From contig CAYYYP010000013.1 of assembly GCA_964475985.1 (NCBI GenBank), forward strand, positions 12,818-76,817: a stretch of DNA of 64,000 bases, read 5' to 3'. Positions 25,048 to 35,800 of this stretch are shown one piece after another. The stretch comes from CAYYYP01 sp964475985. Its GTDB lineage: Bacteria; Bdellovibrionota; UBA1018; CAYHWW01. Made by a program: the position numbers and the translations under genes. The notes beneath the pieces were generated by a model, which was given only the letters and a program-made list of their open reading frames with translations, ran no database searches and was not told the origin of the DNA. Each line of letters starts with the position of its first letter. Position 1 is the stretch's first letter.

Positions 25048-27894
25048 GTGAGCCTGGCATTTCAAACATTTTCCGAAGCCCTTGAAAAAGTTGCAAAACA
25101 AACCTTGCTGTCACCCGAGGATACGCAAGGAAGGGCTGATCCGCGTCTAGCGATTCTTGTGGGTTCCCGTTCCAGTCGCGAAGCGGTAAAAGATGAAATT
25201 TTGCGTTTACGCGAAGATCTGGGTTTAGGGCCAATGGTGGGGGATCTGGTCCCTGCCCTTGAGGAAATGGCAAAACGAATCCTGTTCTCAAATTTTTTAG
25301 CCCAAAGCCCTGCGGTGCTTTCCACTTCCGATCGATGGGACCTTTTAGATAGACTCGCATCGGTGTTTCCTTTCCTAAAGGAACGGGGCGTTCAAAAACA
25401 AGTGGGCGCTTTTTTACAAAACCTTGATGAGTTTTCGCCAACGGAAATGGACCGAGATGCCATTCTTGATGTGCTTTATGAGAAGGAACCTCAGCTTTCG
25501 GAAGTGGGGCAGGCCGTATTCAAAATGATGGGGCCTGAAGTAGGGGATTATTCAGGAGCGTCCCTTCTGCGCCAAGCGATTGATGTTTTAGAAGGCGGGT
25601 CGGTCGAAAAAATAGAAGTGGTAAGCGAGCTAGGTTTTGACGCGCTCATCATTTGGGCGTGGTCTAAAAAAACGCCACTAGAACAAAAATTTTTAGATGC
25701 CCTGGCGCCATACATTGAAATGCAGGATTTTTCGGCCGAAAAGATTCCCCTGGGAGCTTCTTTGCCAGAGGTTGAGATCGCTTCCTACCATACACCCTGG
25801 GATGGTTTTGCAAATCTTCGGCAGCACCTCATGGAACTTCACCGGCAAGGAATCGAATGGAAAAAAATCTCCCTTAGGGTTTCTAGCGCTGACCCAATAG
25901 CTAAGCGCGTCGTGAGGGATTTGCTTTTGCAATGGAACGTTCCGCTGCATGATCCTCAGCTCTCAAGAGGTTGGACCGATATCCCGGAGATCCTCTGGTG
26001 GAAATCCCAGCTCGCGTTGTGGCGCTCCAAGTTTGATGTGAAAAATGTATTTGCCATCTTTGGCCCGTTGCTCAAAGACTCCGATTTAAATGCCTTAAAT
26101 GATCTTCGTTTACAGTCGGGCATCAATTCAGGGGCCTCCGCTTGGAAAAAAATTTTGGGTTTGCCGCCTGAACATTTGGGTGAAGTCAACGCGACTTCCT
26201 TGGCCACCCTGAAGTGGTCTCTGCATTTTTATGAAACTTTTGGGAAGGCAAAACATTTTCCAAGTCAATTCCGCGACCAATGGGCTGAGGGGCTTAGGGA
26301 CGCTCTTAGTTTTTTGGGTGAAACCGAAAACCGGAATATCTTTTTGCTCATGGATGAATTTATGGACCACCTGGTGGCCAAACGACCCTTCTTGGTGGGT
26401 AGAAAACTTTCTTTAGCGAGATTTTTAGTTTTTTTTGATGAGTACCTAGAGGGCAGCGCCAGAACTTTTTCCTTAAGGAGTGATGAGGGAGTGTGGCTCA
26501 TTTCTCAAGATTTTCTTTTGCCATTTGAGCCAGCCCATGAGTTTGCTTTGGGCCTTAATTGTTGGGAGCTGGAATCTAGGCGCGCGCCCGCAACCTCAGA
26601 GTTCCAGGGGGACTGGGTAGAGAACAATGAGAAAATGCAACACATCTGGGCGAGGCTTCATTTTGAAGATTCTTCAGAGTTGCGGCGCAAAGAACACCAC
26701 TACGGCTTACGAAGAGTTTTATTTGGCAGCGTAAAAAAGAGATTAGAAACGGAAAACGCAAGGAAACTTCATATTCACAACTGGGTGCATAGTTTGAGCG
26801 GCGTTACGGTGGCGCCGCTCTCGGCTGAGCTTGAGTTTTTGCAAGATGTTCTCCCAGTCCCAGAATCCATTGCGCCTAAAAATGTGTCGGCTGACCCCAG
26901 TGTAGGGTGGACGGTTCACCCTCGTGCTCACGTGGATGAAGTTCTTCAAACAAGCTTGAATCAATTTATGGCGTCGGAAATTTTTCAAAAAAGGAGCCTT
27001 AGGATTTCTGCCTTTGAAGATTATTTGAAATGTCCCTTCATATTTTTTGTGAGGCACGTGAAAAATGCCGAGCCCTTAAGTGAGCTTGAGGTCCAGGCAA
27101 AACCCCAGGATAAGGGAAAGCTTTTGCATTTGATATTTGAAACGGTTCTCAAGGCGAACTGTTCAAGCCTTGCGGAAGTGGAATCGGTCTTTGAAAAAGT
27201 AGTGCAGGAAGAGAAAAAAAACTCTGCCCTTTTTCGGGGAATTTACCGGGATTCTGCCATTTATCACCGCATTCTAGCGGAACTGTTGGAGGTAACTAGA
27301 CGCTGGTGGGATTTCGAATTAGAGCTTAGGAAAAAATTCCCGAATCTAAAACCCCATCTTTTTGAGCAGCCCGTGGCCCTTCGGCTAAACAACGGGTTTA
27401 AGCTCAGGGGCCGCATTGATCGCATCGATATATTGGAAACCAAGGATTCGGGTTTCGCTAAAAAAGGGTATTTTATCTGGGATTACAAAACGGGAACCGC
27501 TTCCCTCTTTAACGGAAGAGAACTCATCTCAGGGTTAGGTGTGCAGTTACTGGGCTACGCCCTTGGATTAGGACAATCCGAGAAGAGTTTTCAGGAAATG
27601 GATTTCGTGGGCGCGTCATACCTGGATATTGGAAAAAAAGTAGAAGCCAAAAAAGGAATCTACCTTAAAAAGTATCAAGGCCAGGCCTTTCAAATCCACG
27701 CACGAAACTCTGGCCTTATTGCGGAAGACGGTTTTGAGAATGAAAAAGCGAACCTGCTTGAGTTCTGGACTAACGCCAGTGAAAATATTTTAGCCGGAAA
27801 CTTTGCTCCGAAGCCCTACCACGAAAAGCTCTGTACCTTTTGCCGTTACCGAACTTTCTGTAATTATAAAAATGCTGAGGCGGCTGAAGGATGA
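25048..27894 (+). CDS. AddB-like subunit with C-terminal PD-(D/E)XK nuclease
   Basis: 948 residues from a GTG at 25048. The N-terminal part resembles the inactivated helicase of AddB/RexB-type proteins. The place of a Walker A (RLAILVGSRSSREAV) lacks the GKS/T, so it should not hydrolyse ATP. The C-terminal quarter is the nuclease: AFEDYLKCPFIFFVRHV, GKLLHLIFE, LRGRIDRIDIL, FIWDYKTGTASL (D812 and K814 catalytic) and QLLGYALGLG. It ends with CTFCRYRTFC (C929, C932, C938), which together with the cysteine near 661 forms the AddB iron-sulfur cluster. The stop overlaps the next start (ATGA), pairing it with the AddA-like helicase. Its role is processing double-strand ends for recombination. Confidence 0.83.
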   Translation: MSLAFQTFSEALEKVAKQTLLSPEDTQGRADPRLAILVGSRSSREAVKDEILRLREDLGLGPMVGDLVPALEEMAKRILFSNFLAQSPAVLSTSDRWDLLDRLASVFPFLKERGVQKQVGAFLQNLDEFSPTEMDRDAILDVLYEKEPQLSEVGQAVFKMMGPEVGDYSGASLLRQAIDVLEGGSVEKIEVVSELGFDALIIWAWSKKTPLEQKFLDALAPYIEMQDFSAEKIPLGASLPEVEIASYHTPWDGFANLRQHLMELHRQGIEWKKISLRVSSADPIAKRVVRDLLLQWNVPLHDPQLSRGWTDIPEILWWKSQLALWRSKFDVKNVFAIFGPLLKDSDLNALNDLRLQSGINSGASAWKKILGLPPEHLGEVNATSLATLKWSLHFYETFGKAKHFPSQFRDQWAEGLRDALSFLGETENRNIFLLMDEFMDHLVAKRPFLVGRKLSLARFLVFFDEYLEGSARTFSLRSDEGVWLISQDFLLPFEPAHEFALGLNCWELESRRAPATSEFQGDWVENNEKMQHIWARLHFEDSSELRRKEHHYGLRRVLFGSVKKRLETENARKLHIHNWVHSLSGVTVAPLSAELEFLQDVLPVPESIAPKNVSADPSVGWTVHPRAHVDEVLQTSLNQFMASEIFQKRSLRISAFEDYLKCPFIFFVRHVKNAEPLSELEVQAKPQDKGKLLHLIFETVLKANCSSLAEVESVFEKVVQEEKKNSALFRGIYRDSAIYHRILAELLEVTRRWWDFELELRKKFPNLKPHLFEQPVALRLNNGFKLRGRIDRIDILETKDSGFAKKGYFIWDYKTGTASLFNGRELISGLGVQLLGYALGLGQSEKSFQEMDFVGASYLDIGKKVEAKKGIYLKKYQGQAFQIHARNSGLIAEDGFENEKANLLEFWTNASENILAGNFAPKPYHEKLCTFCRYRTFCNYKNAEAAEG

Positions 27895-30500
27895 CGACGC
27901 AGAAGGCAGCGGTGAACTGGACACCCGAACAGGAAGAACTTTTAGATGCGCAAGCCCTGCCCTTTGTTGCCGTATTGGCCGATGCGGGAAGCGGGAAGAC
28001 TTCGGTCCTTGTGGAGCGGGTGCGTAGGATTGTTTTAGGCAAGACCCCTCAACAAAAATTAAAACGTATCTTATGCCTATCTTTCACGGAAAAATCGGCG
28101 GCCGATTTAAAGGCGAGACTGTCCCCCTATGAAGAAGTCGATGTGTTCACCATCCATGCGTTCTGTGCCCGCGTGCTTAGGGAATTTGGCGCTAAGCTTC
28201 TAAACCTATCCCCGCTTTGGCACGTCATGGATGAAGTGGAAGGATCGCTTAAGCTTGAAAAATCTTTTTATAAAGTGCTGCGTAGAACCAGGGACTTACC
28301 CTTAGGCTTTAGTGTGGCTCAGGTGTTTGATGTCATAAAGCAGGTGAAGCTTTCGGAGGAGCCAGGGGATGTCATTATTGAATGCGCCGATCCTCAGCAG
28401 GGTGCAATTTTTAAAAAAATCATCTCGGACACTTTGACCGATTTTCGGAGTGAGAAAAAGAAAAGATCGGCTTTGAGTTACGATGATCTGGAAGAAGGAG
28501 CGCTTAAGCTTTCCTCCCACGAGGAAGTTCGAGGCTATCTGCTTAACCGGTATGGACACCTCTTCATCGACGAATTTCAAGACACCTCTGAAGCCCAGGC
28601 CCTTTTTCTTGAACATTTGTTTCTGAGAGGCTTAGGTTCAGCAAGGACCTCACTTTCGGGACTTTTTGTGGTCGGGGACGAAAAACAAAGCATCTACCGT
28701 TTCCGTGGCGCCGATGTCCGCGTTTTCCGAAAATTCATTGAGCCGCTTGAAAAACGTAGGCTCAGCTTTAATTTTCGCTCCCACCCGAAGGTGATTGCCG
28801 CCGTGAATGAGACGGCGAAACTAAGCATTGAAGGTTTCATGCCGGCATCGGCCGGTAGGTCCTTTGATTCCGAGGGTCATGTCATGATTCTGCAGTCAGA
28901 AGATATGGGCATCCCACTTGCTTTACGTTTGCTCGCCGAAAAAAATATTCCGCTCGAAAATACAGTGTTGCTGCTGCCGCGCCTCAGTGGCGCCAGTAAG
29001 AAACTAGCCTATCTTGAGCTGCACGGCATAACCTATAGCGTGCAAACCTCCGGTGGCCTGCTATTTCATCCGCAGCTCTCAAAGCTTGCCAATCTTTGGA
29101 TCAGTTTTGCGGTGCCTCATGATGCGTTGCGAAAGCTTAGGGCAGAATGTGACTTTGGTTACGAGATTATGAACCGGCTAAAATCCCGTGATTTTTCCGC
29201 GAGAACTTCTTTGTTTGATTGGCTTAGGAATTTCTTGGAAGCGGGAATTTTGAACGCCTATGGCGTACTGTTTTTACAGTTCTGGTCTTTTATGTCGCGG
29301 GAGGCGGAGCGAGGTAAGGACCCTTGGATCCTAGCGCAGGAGTGGATGCAGCTTGAAGCCCTAAAGCTTGATGCAGCTGGCATGAAAAATTTTGCGCCAC
29401 CGCCTTTCTTAACGGGCGTATTGCGGGTGATGACGGTGCACGCTTCTAAGGGACTCGAGTTTCCGGCCGTAATTTTGGCGGATTTAAAGGGAAAAAAAAC
29501 TAGTAGTCGTTCACTGGCCCTCAGGGAGGGTAAAAAACTTTTCATTCCGAGCCGAGATGCCGACGGGGAGTGGGAGCGGTTTGCAACGTTTGATGATGCT
29601 AGGCTGAGTGAGCAGGAACTTGAAACCCATGAAAGTGCCAGGCTTCTGTATGTAGCGCTCACTCGAGCCGAAAATGCGCTGGTAGTAGTGGATGATTCTT
29701 CAACGGAAAAAAAAATCCCCGCCACGACCCCTTGGGTAGGTTGGCTGCGTGACGCGCTCCTGCCCTTTCCGGGGGCGGTTCCGCAATTAGATTTGGACCG
29801 GCATCCGTTAACGCCTGAGCTGCCAAAAAGTATTGATCACGATGCGCATTTGAACCTGTTTGATTCAGTGCAAACCGAAAACCCAAATTACCACGGTGCC
29901 CGTAAGGGAGTTACCAAATGGTTGCAGGAACGCTCGGCTGGCTCGGAAACTTTAGGCGCCGATAAAAATTTCGTTCGCCGCCTGCCCTCTGAGGCGGAGA
30001 AGATTGCTCAGCCAAAACCAGACGCAAAAATTAGGGGTACGGAACTGCATTCGGTTTTTGAGCGAGCACGGACCCTTACGCAGTTAGAGCAGCTTTTTAA
30101 TGCTAGGGGATTTATCTGTCCTACTTTCCTGACGTGGTTCAAAAACGATGAACAGGCGAAACTTCTTTTTCCAGAATTCTATGGACCGGCGCGCCATATA
30201 AATATTTTTCGTGAGCTTTCGGTGGAAGGTAAGGACGGGATCTCGCCAGAAATTTTTGTGGGGCGCATCGATAAACTCATTCTCGATACTTCTCGGCGCC
30301 GAGCGCTGCTGGTGGATTATAAGTGGATCGAAGGTTCTTCGCGCTCGCCTGCGCGGTTTGCGGAGCAGTATTCTTCCCAAGTAAAATTTTATATCAACGC
30401 CCTAATGCGCTGCGCAGAGTTTCGCGATTTTAGTTTTCAAGGTTATCTGTTGGACGTCGGCAGCTCAACAGGAACCATTTGCCATTGTGTTTTTCCTTAA
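27891..30500 (+). CDS. addA: AddA/RecB-like UvrD-family helicase with nuclease domain
   Basis: Superfamily 1 helicase of 869 residues. Motifs are Walker A ADAGSGKTSVLVERV (about residues 28-42), LCLSFTEKSAADLKARL, TIHAFCARVLREF, motif II HLFIDEFQDTSEAQ, motif III VGDEKQSIYRFRGADV, motif IV LSFNFRSHPKVI, motif V MTVHASKGLEFPAVILADLKG and motif VI RLLYVALTRAENALVVV. The C-terminus carries a second PD-(D/E)XK nuclease: GTELHSVFERA, VGRIDKLILD and ALLVDYKW. This fits AddA. It is shorter than the usual roughly 1200 residues, mainly in the region between motifs III and IV. It is translationally coupled to the AddB-like gene. Confidence 0.87.
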   Translation: MTTQKAAVNWTPEQEELLDAQALPFVAVLADAGSGKTSVLVERVRRIVLGKTPQQKLKRILCLSFTEKSAADLKARLSPYEEVDVFTIHAFCARVLREFGAKLLNLSPLWHVMDEVEGSLKLEKSFYKVLRRTRDLPLGFSVAQVFDVIKQVKLSEEPGDVIIECADPQQGAIFKKIISDTLTDFRSEKKKRSALSYDDLEEGALKLSSHEEVRGYLLNRYGHLFIDEFQDTSEAQALFLEHLFLRGLGSARTSLSGLFVVGDEKQSIYRFRGADVRVFRKFIEPLEKRRLSFNFRSHPKVIAAVNETAKLSIEGFMPASAGRSFDSEGHVMILQSEDMGIPLALRLLAEKNIPLENTVLLLPRLSGASKKLAYLELHGITYSVQTSGGLLFHPQLSKLANLWISFAVPHDALRKLRAECDFGYEIMNRLKSRDFSARTSLFDWLRNFLEAGILNAYGVLFLQFWSFMSREAERGKDPWILAQEWMQLEALKLDAAGMKNFAPPPFLTGVLRVMTVHASKGLEFPAVILADLKGKKTSSRSLALREGKKLFIPSRDADGEWERFATFDDARLSEQELETHESARLLYVALTRAENALVVVDDSSTEKKIPATTPWVGWLRDALLPFPGAVPQLDLDRHPLTPELPKSIDHDAHLNLFDSVQTENPNYHGARKGVTKWLQERSAGSETLGADKNFVRRLPSEAEKIAQPKPDAKIRGTELHSVFERARTLTQLEQLFNARGFICPTFLTWFKNDEQAKLLFPEFYGPARHINIFRELSVEGKDGISPEIFVGRIDKLILDTSRRRALLVDYKWIEGSSRSPARFAEQYSSQVKFYINALMRCAEFRDFSFQGYLLDVGSSTGTICHCVFP

Positions 30501-30512
30501 TCTTGTTACGCT
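30485..30512 (+). promoter_or_regulatory. Candidate extended -10 promoter of the Glt-like cluster
   Basis: TTGTGT (30485-30490), 16 bases, then TACGCT (30507-30512) preceded by TGT. The core CTTGTTACGCT matches that of the motor operon. The -35 lies in the last codons of the AddA-like gene. The leader to the next start is about 36 bases. Confidence 0.35.
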
Positions 30513-30554
30513 TTAAGGGCGCGGATGCATCATCATTAAGGGCGGGGGGCTGAC

Positions 30555-31280
30555 TTGAAGCATATTGTAAGATGGAGATTCGTTTGGGTCTTGGCAATGG
30601 TGTTAGGTTTTACTTCGCTTGCTTTCGTTTCCGCTGCGAAGGCTCAGGACGAAGCCCCGGAAGAAGAAAGTACGGATCTAAGCTGGCTTGACCCAGATAA
30701 AAAAGTTTATGTTTTGCAGAACCGTAAATACCGTAAGGCCTTTCGGCCGGCGTTATATCTGAGTGGCGGCAAAAATCTCAGCAACTCCTACCGTTCCGGT
30801 TGGATGGGCAGCGTTCGTGCTGGAATGTGGTTCACCGAGCAATTCGGCGTAGAAGCGTTTGGCACATTCTATAAGAACTCCGATAGCGACAATCTCAAGG
30901 CCCTACGGGCGGTGAGTACGGTGCTTCCGTTTGTTCGAGAAGTCCGCAGTTACTTCGGGGGAGTTGCGACCTGGGCGCCATTCTACGGAAAACTAAATTT
31001 GTTTAACTGGATTTTGTATTATGATTGGGCTCTCAATCTTGGTTTGGGCTCCGTCAATACCGCTAACGATCGCAATACTATTTCGGGGGCTTCCAGCCGG
31101 TACGTCACGGAGAATTTCGTGGGCGTATTTTTTGGGACCAGCCAAAATTTTTATGTCAGCAAACATTTTTCCGTACGTTGGGATTTGGTGGGCGTAAATT
31201 ACGGCGCCACGGGGGCGGATGATCGACCCAAGCGGTTTACGAATGTCGATTTCCTCATCGGGGCCGGGTATTTGTTTTAA
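30555..31280 (+). CDS. Outer-membrane beta-barrel protein of the Glt-like cluster
   Basis: 241 residues from a TTG at 30555, with a GGGG-rich ribosome binding site. The signal peptide ends near AAKA-QDEAPEEE. An acidic linker follows, then the YVLQNRKYRKAFRPALYLSGGKNLSNSYRS region and a series of amphipathic, aromatic-rich strands, with the typical C-terminal VDFLIGAGYLF ending in phenylalanine. This pattern matches the outer membrane beta-barrel family common in myxobacteria and Bdellovibrio, whose members include Glt complex porin-like proteins. It heads a co-directional run of TPR, FHA and TonB-type genes. The exact Glt counterpart (GltA, GltB or GltH) cannot be named. Confidence 0.75.
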   Translation: MKHIVRWRFVWVLAMVLGFTSLAFVSAAKAQDEAPEEESTDLSWLDPDKKVYVLQNRKYRKAFRPALYLSGGKNLSNSYRSGWMGSVRAGMWFTEQFGVEAFGTFYKNSDSDNLKALRAVSTVLPFVREVRSYFGGVATWAPFYGKLNLFNWILYYDWALNLGLGSVNTANDRNTISGASSRYVTENFVGVFFGTSQNFYVSKHFSVRWDLVGVNYGATGADDRPKRFTNVDFLIGAGYLF

Positions 31281-31298
31281 GGGAGAAGGGAAAACAGG

Positions 31299-32891
31299 AT
31301 GTTGCCCGAAAGTTTTGCTAAAAATCTAAAAGCTCGTTTCTGGGTGATGGCATCCCAAGTCTTTTTTTCATGCTCGCTTGCCGGCGTGCCGTGCCTGGCC
31401 GCCAACCAAGAGGTTTACCGCGCGGAATACGTTACTAGTAATGTGGAAGGAGTATCGGCTAACCTTCAACAGGCAAGGCAGGCCTTTAGCGTTTACACTG
31501 GAGCCGACGCGTCCGTAAAACCAAGGGCTGCGGTTCAGATCACGCGCAATCTTCTTCGCGCAGGATTTCCGCAAACGGCGACCTATTTTTTCCTCCAGGG
31601 GCTGCGCATGGGGGACGTACGAAGTTCCATCGGTTTACTGGAAATGTTGCCGGAGTTCTTAACCCAAGCCGGGCCGGATGTGCTGCAGAATGATGTTTTA
31701 CATTTTGCTCAATCAGACGGGCTCTCCCAACAGCTCTCGCCAAGGGCAAGAAACTTTTTTCATTATTTTTTAGGGAAAAACCATCTGTTTCACCTTGAGG
31801 CGGCAAAGGCCTTAGAGGTTTTAAAACGGGTAAATCCATCTGAGTTTTCGTCCATGGGGTCCGTTGCACCTTCGATCGCACATTTGCGGGCCACCGCGCA
31901 CGCATTGCTCAACCAAACCGGAGAGGCGCTTCAGTTTTTTGAGCTTTGTGAGTCTTTAAGTTCTAAAAAAAGAAGTACCCTGGGGGATGACGTCAAATTC
32001 CGATGCCTGGCCGGCAAAGCGCGTGTCCTCTATCAGATGGGAAAATTTGATGACGCAGAAGACGTGTATGATGACATTCCGAAACGAAGTCTAGTGTGGA
32101 CCGATATCCTCTTTGAGCAGGCGTGGAATGCGTTTTCCAAAAACGATCACAACCGGGCCCTCGGTAAGCTCGTGTCCTACAATTCTCCGATGCTGGAATT
32201 CGTTTTTAACCCTGAAGTAGATTCCCTTAGGGCTCAAGTATTTTTGGACCTTTGCCTTTATGACGATGCAAACCGCACGATAAATAATTTTAATCGTAAA
32301 TATTATAGTGCCGGGCTCAACCTTAAGGATTTTATAACGCAAAATAAAAATGACTTATTAAAATTTTATGGACGCGCTAGGCAGTCGGCCCTGGGGCGGT
32401 TGCATACCACCGATTCCTTGACCCAAATTATGAACCGTTTCGCAAAGGGACCTTACTTCATGACTTTCATTAGCCAGGAACGAGCCCTTGAGCACGAACG
32501 AGCGAAACTTCGTCTGGCCTTTTCGGGGGACCCTAACCCCTTTGAGAAGTTCTTGGTGCAAGCGCAAAACTGGCGTTTGCGTAGCGTGAGATTGCTTGGC
32601 GGAGCCCTTGCCTACAATGCGCTCGTAGATCAGTACCGAAGCTTGCTTGAAGATTTTGATAAAGTGTCCTTCATTAAAGGCGAGATGCTTTCCAAAATGA
32701 AGGGAAAGCTCGCCCGTCAGAATGCAATGGCTACGGTGCTCGATGAAGATGGAAAATCCAAGCGGGGCACGGATGAAACTTCTCGTAAGGATTACCAATA
32801 TTACTGGAAATTTAATGGTGAGTTTTGGCTGGACGAGCTTGGTGATTACGTTTTTGCCCTTAAACCTGAATGCGAAGGAGCGCGCTTGTAA
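31299..32891 (+). CDS. Periplasmic TPR protein of the Glt-like cluster
   Basis: 530 residues. It starts at ATG 31299 behind a GGGAGAAGGG stretch. The hydrophobic leader MASQVFFSCSLAGVPCLAA-NQEVY indicates export, and an internal M near residue 17 could be the true start of the signal peptide. The middle part shows degenerate helical repeats of TPR type: HLRATAHALLNQTGEALQFFELC, CLAGKARVLYQMGKFDDAEDVYDDIP, LFEQAWNAFSKNDHNRALGKLV and LRAQVFLDLCLYDDANRTINNF. The C-terminus is charged. The stop TAA overlaps the next start as TAATG. It resembles the TPR proteins GltD/GltE that scaffold the gliding complex, by context rather than sequence identity. Confidence 0.72.
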   Translation: MLPESFAKNLKARFWVMASQVFFSCSLAGVPCLAANQEVYRAEYVTSNVEGVSANLQQARQAFSVYTGADASVKPRAAVQITRNLLRAGFPQTATYFFLQGLRMGDVRSSIGLLEMLPEFLTQAGPDVLQNDVLHFAQSDGLSQQLSPRARNFFHYFLGKNHLFHLEAAKALEVLKRVNPSEFSSMGSVAPSIAHLRATAHALLNQTGEALQFFELCESLSSKKRSTLGDDVKFRCLAGKARVLYQMGKFDDAEDVYDDIPKRSLVWTDILFEQAWNAFSKNDHNRALGKLVSYNSPMLEFVFNPEVDSLRAQVFLDLCLYDDANRTINNFNRKYYSAGLNLKDFITQNKNDLLKFYGRARQSALGRLHTTDSLTQIMNRFAKGPYFMTFISQERALEHERAKLRLAFSGDPNPFEKFLVQAQNWRLRSVRLLGGALAYNALVDQYRSLLEDFDKVSFIKGEMLSKMKGKLARQNAMATVLDEDGKSKRGTDETSRKDYQYYWKFNGEFWLDELGDYVFALKPECEGARL

Positions 32892-35800
32892 TGCCTAAGC
32901 ACAAAACCCTGGCCTGCGCTAAACGAAACCTTTTTGTCGCGGCCCTACTGGGTTTGCTTTTATTTTTGGCCCAATGGAAATCCGTTCCGGCCTTTGCGCA
33001 ATCGTCTGCATCTGCGCAGCTTGCCCTGCTTCAGGAGCTCGACAATCCTACCGAAAAAGAGTTGCGGCAAATTCGGGATCAGGAAATCACTCAGCTCAAA
33101 ATCGTAATGGGAAGGCGTGATGCGCAGAATAGACGCCCAGATCTCCTCCTGAGACTCGCGGAACTTTATACGGAAGAATATCGGCATTATTTTTTAAAGG
33201 AAAACGAACTTCACCAAATTCGCTTAAAATCAGGACGTCGGGAATCCGTAGGAAACCACGAGGTTTCCCGGCGTTTTATCGCAGCTTCGAACAATGCAGG
33301 ATTTGCCATCCTGGCTACCAAACAGCGTTTTGCGGGGCTGGATAAAGTCTATTTCATCCTGGGTTACAACTTCGGGGAGCTTGGCAAAAAAGAAGAATCA
33401 AAAAAATATTATTCTAAACTGGTTTCCGAATTTCCCCGTAGCCCCATGGTGGCCGAGGCCTACCGTGCCCTTGGCGAATCGGCCTTTGAACGTGGCAGTT
33501 ATTCGGTCGCAATTGAAAACTTAGAAAATGCTACCCGAAGGGCCCAAGCCCAAAGTGAAGCAATCCTACCTCGCACTCTCTATAAACTTGCATGGGCATA
33601 TTACAAGAGCCGCAGAATTTCCGATGCCCTCAGCACCATGAAGCGCGCCATTAGCCTTACGGGTGATGATGAAAAATTCGTAAGTCTTCGGGAAGAAGCC
33701 TTGAATGACATCGTAGTTTTTTATGTGGATATCGGAAAACTTGATGAAGCCCGCAGTTATTTCTCTGACTTGCCAGGAGGTGAGCGATTTTTAGCGGACG
33801 CCCTAACTCGCCTTGCAAAAACCTACGAGCGAGCGGGTAAATTTAAGCCGGCGCTCACGATTTTGGAAGGTTTGGTTGCTTCGAGCGCCAAGCAAGCTCC
33901 AGATAAAATGGTTCTTGCCCTTGCGCAAATCATCGAAATTCACCGTAAGAATGGCGATCAGTTGAGTGAAGAACGAAGCCTGAAACGCTTGGTTAAATTT
34001 TTTCAGGAACAGGGCGAAGATCTCCGTACGGAAAATGAGGACACCAAACAAATTTGGCTTAAGTCCAAAGCTTATTTAAGGGCCAGGGCCACTGAGCAGC
34101 ATAAAACGGCCCAAAGATCTGGGCAAAACAGCGCATTTTCCCGGGCCGCGGAGCTTTACGCCCTTTACCGGGACGCTTTCCTTCATGACCCAAAGGGTAA
34201 GTCCGATTCGGCCGAGTGGGTAGAGTTTGCGGAGATTTTAACTTACCAGGCGGACTGCCTTTTGCGCTCCAATCAAGAAATGGCGGGCAGCCAAGTTTTG
34301 CGGGAACTTTTTGAATCAAAGGCTCCGTTGCAGAAACGCCGGGAAGCTGGCCTTACTTTAGCTAATCTCTATTTAAAAAAGATTGATGCCGCCCTTTTGA
34401 AAAAACGAGGAAGTGACCTCAAAACCTTTGAGAAGCAGTTGGCCGAGCTTAGTGAAAAACTTGAGGATGATGCCGAAAAAACCGATCCCCAAATGCTTGA
34501 ATTGAAACTCAAACGATTACGGTTAAGTTACATGATTGCGAAGGATTTTCCGGAAGAAGCTTCCGCCAGTTCATCCTCGGCGCTTAAGGATTTAATAAGG
34601 GCCATTGAAGAAAACTCGGGCCATTCGGAAAGTGGAAAGGGAGCGCTAGAAGCCTTAAGGCGAGAGCGCACTCAAGAGCTGGCTGAACGTTTTGCGCAAA
34701 ATCGTCCGCTTTTAGTTTCTGAAAAAAGTGGCGAGCTTGCCAAGGCCGTGCAAGCCGTGCAAGCCAGGGAATCTTTTGCGGCAAGTCAGAATCTTGAGTC
34801 CGAAGGCAAATTCTCGGAAGCCGCAAAACATTATTCAGATCTCGCGGATCAAGCCCATCGGCGTCGTGAATTTGAACTCCGGGATAAGAGTTGGAACAAT
34901 GCGGCTATAAGTTTTGAACGAGCAGGATTAGTAGAACAATCCCTAGGCCTTTACGAAAAATTAACCAACGGTTCAGACAAAGCACGGGCTAGCCAAGCAA
35001 AAAGCTCAGCCGTTCGCGCGCTGCTCACCTTGGTGCTGAAAGGGCAGTTTGAAACCGCCGCAAATTTGAGCCTTGCCACAGCAAACTGGAATACTTGGGG
35101 CGTTTCTGAGCGGTATGACTTATTGCAACTGGCCTTAAATACAAGTTTATCCATAAGGGAACAAAACTTAGCCTGGTCCCAAATTGCCAAAGTGCTAAGC
35201 AAAGCAAAGTTCCTGCTTTGTGAAGACAAAAAAAATTACGCTTATTGTTTCGCATTTCTGGGGGCTTGGTTTGAAAGTTTTGCGTCCCTTAGTTCTCGGC
35301 AGATTAAAATTCCCGATCAAGGCTTAGCTAGGCATATGGATGTCATACGCTCTTATGGCTCAGCGCCGGCGCTTACCGGCAGGTCCCAGGGACTAGTTTC
35401 ATTTTTCCTCTATGAGCTTTCTTTAAAGGCGGGCCTGGAATCCCAGGCCCAACGTCAGCTTGAAAGCTCGGTGGCTGCAGTGCCCCAGGCTGCGCTTCTG
35501 GCGACAAAATCTGAAGCCGACGCCTTCCATGGAATAAAGATTGAGGGCGATGACGCTACCGTTAAAGTTAGAACAGAAGCCAAAATTAAGCGGCTTCAGG
35601 GTTTAGTGAGCCGGTACGAAAGTGTCCTTAAGCTTTCGCAGGCGGCGGTTGCGGAAAAACTTTCAGAAATTGCCCCTTTTTCGGCTTCCGTAGGTATCCA
35701 GGCCCTTTCGCGATTAGCGCTCGCTTACTTAGGTTTAGCCGAAAATTTCAAAAGTGCGCCGGTGCCTAAAAATTTAAATCCGGAAGCCCGGGAAAAATAT

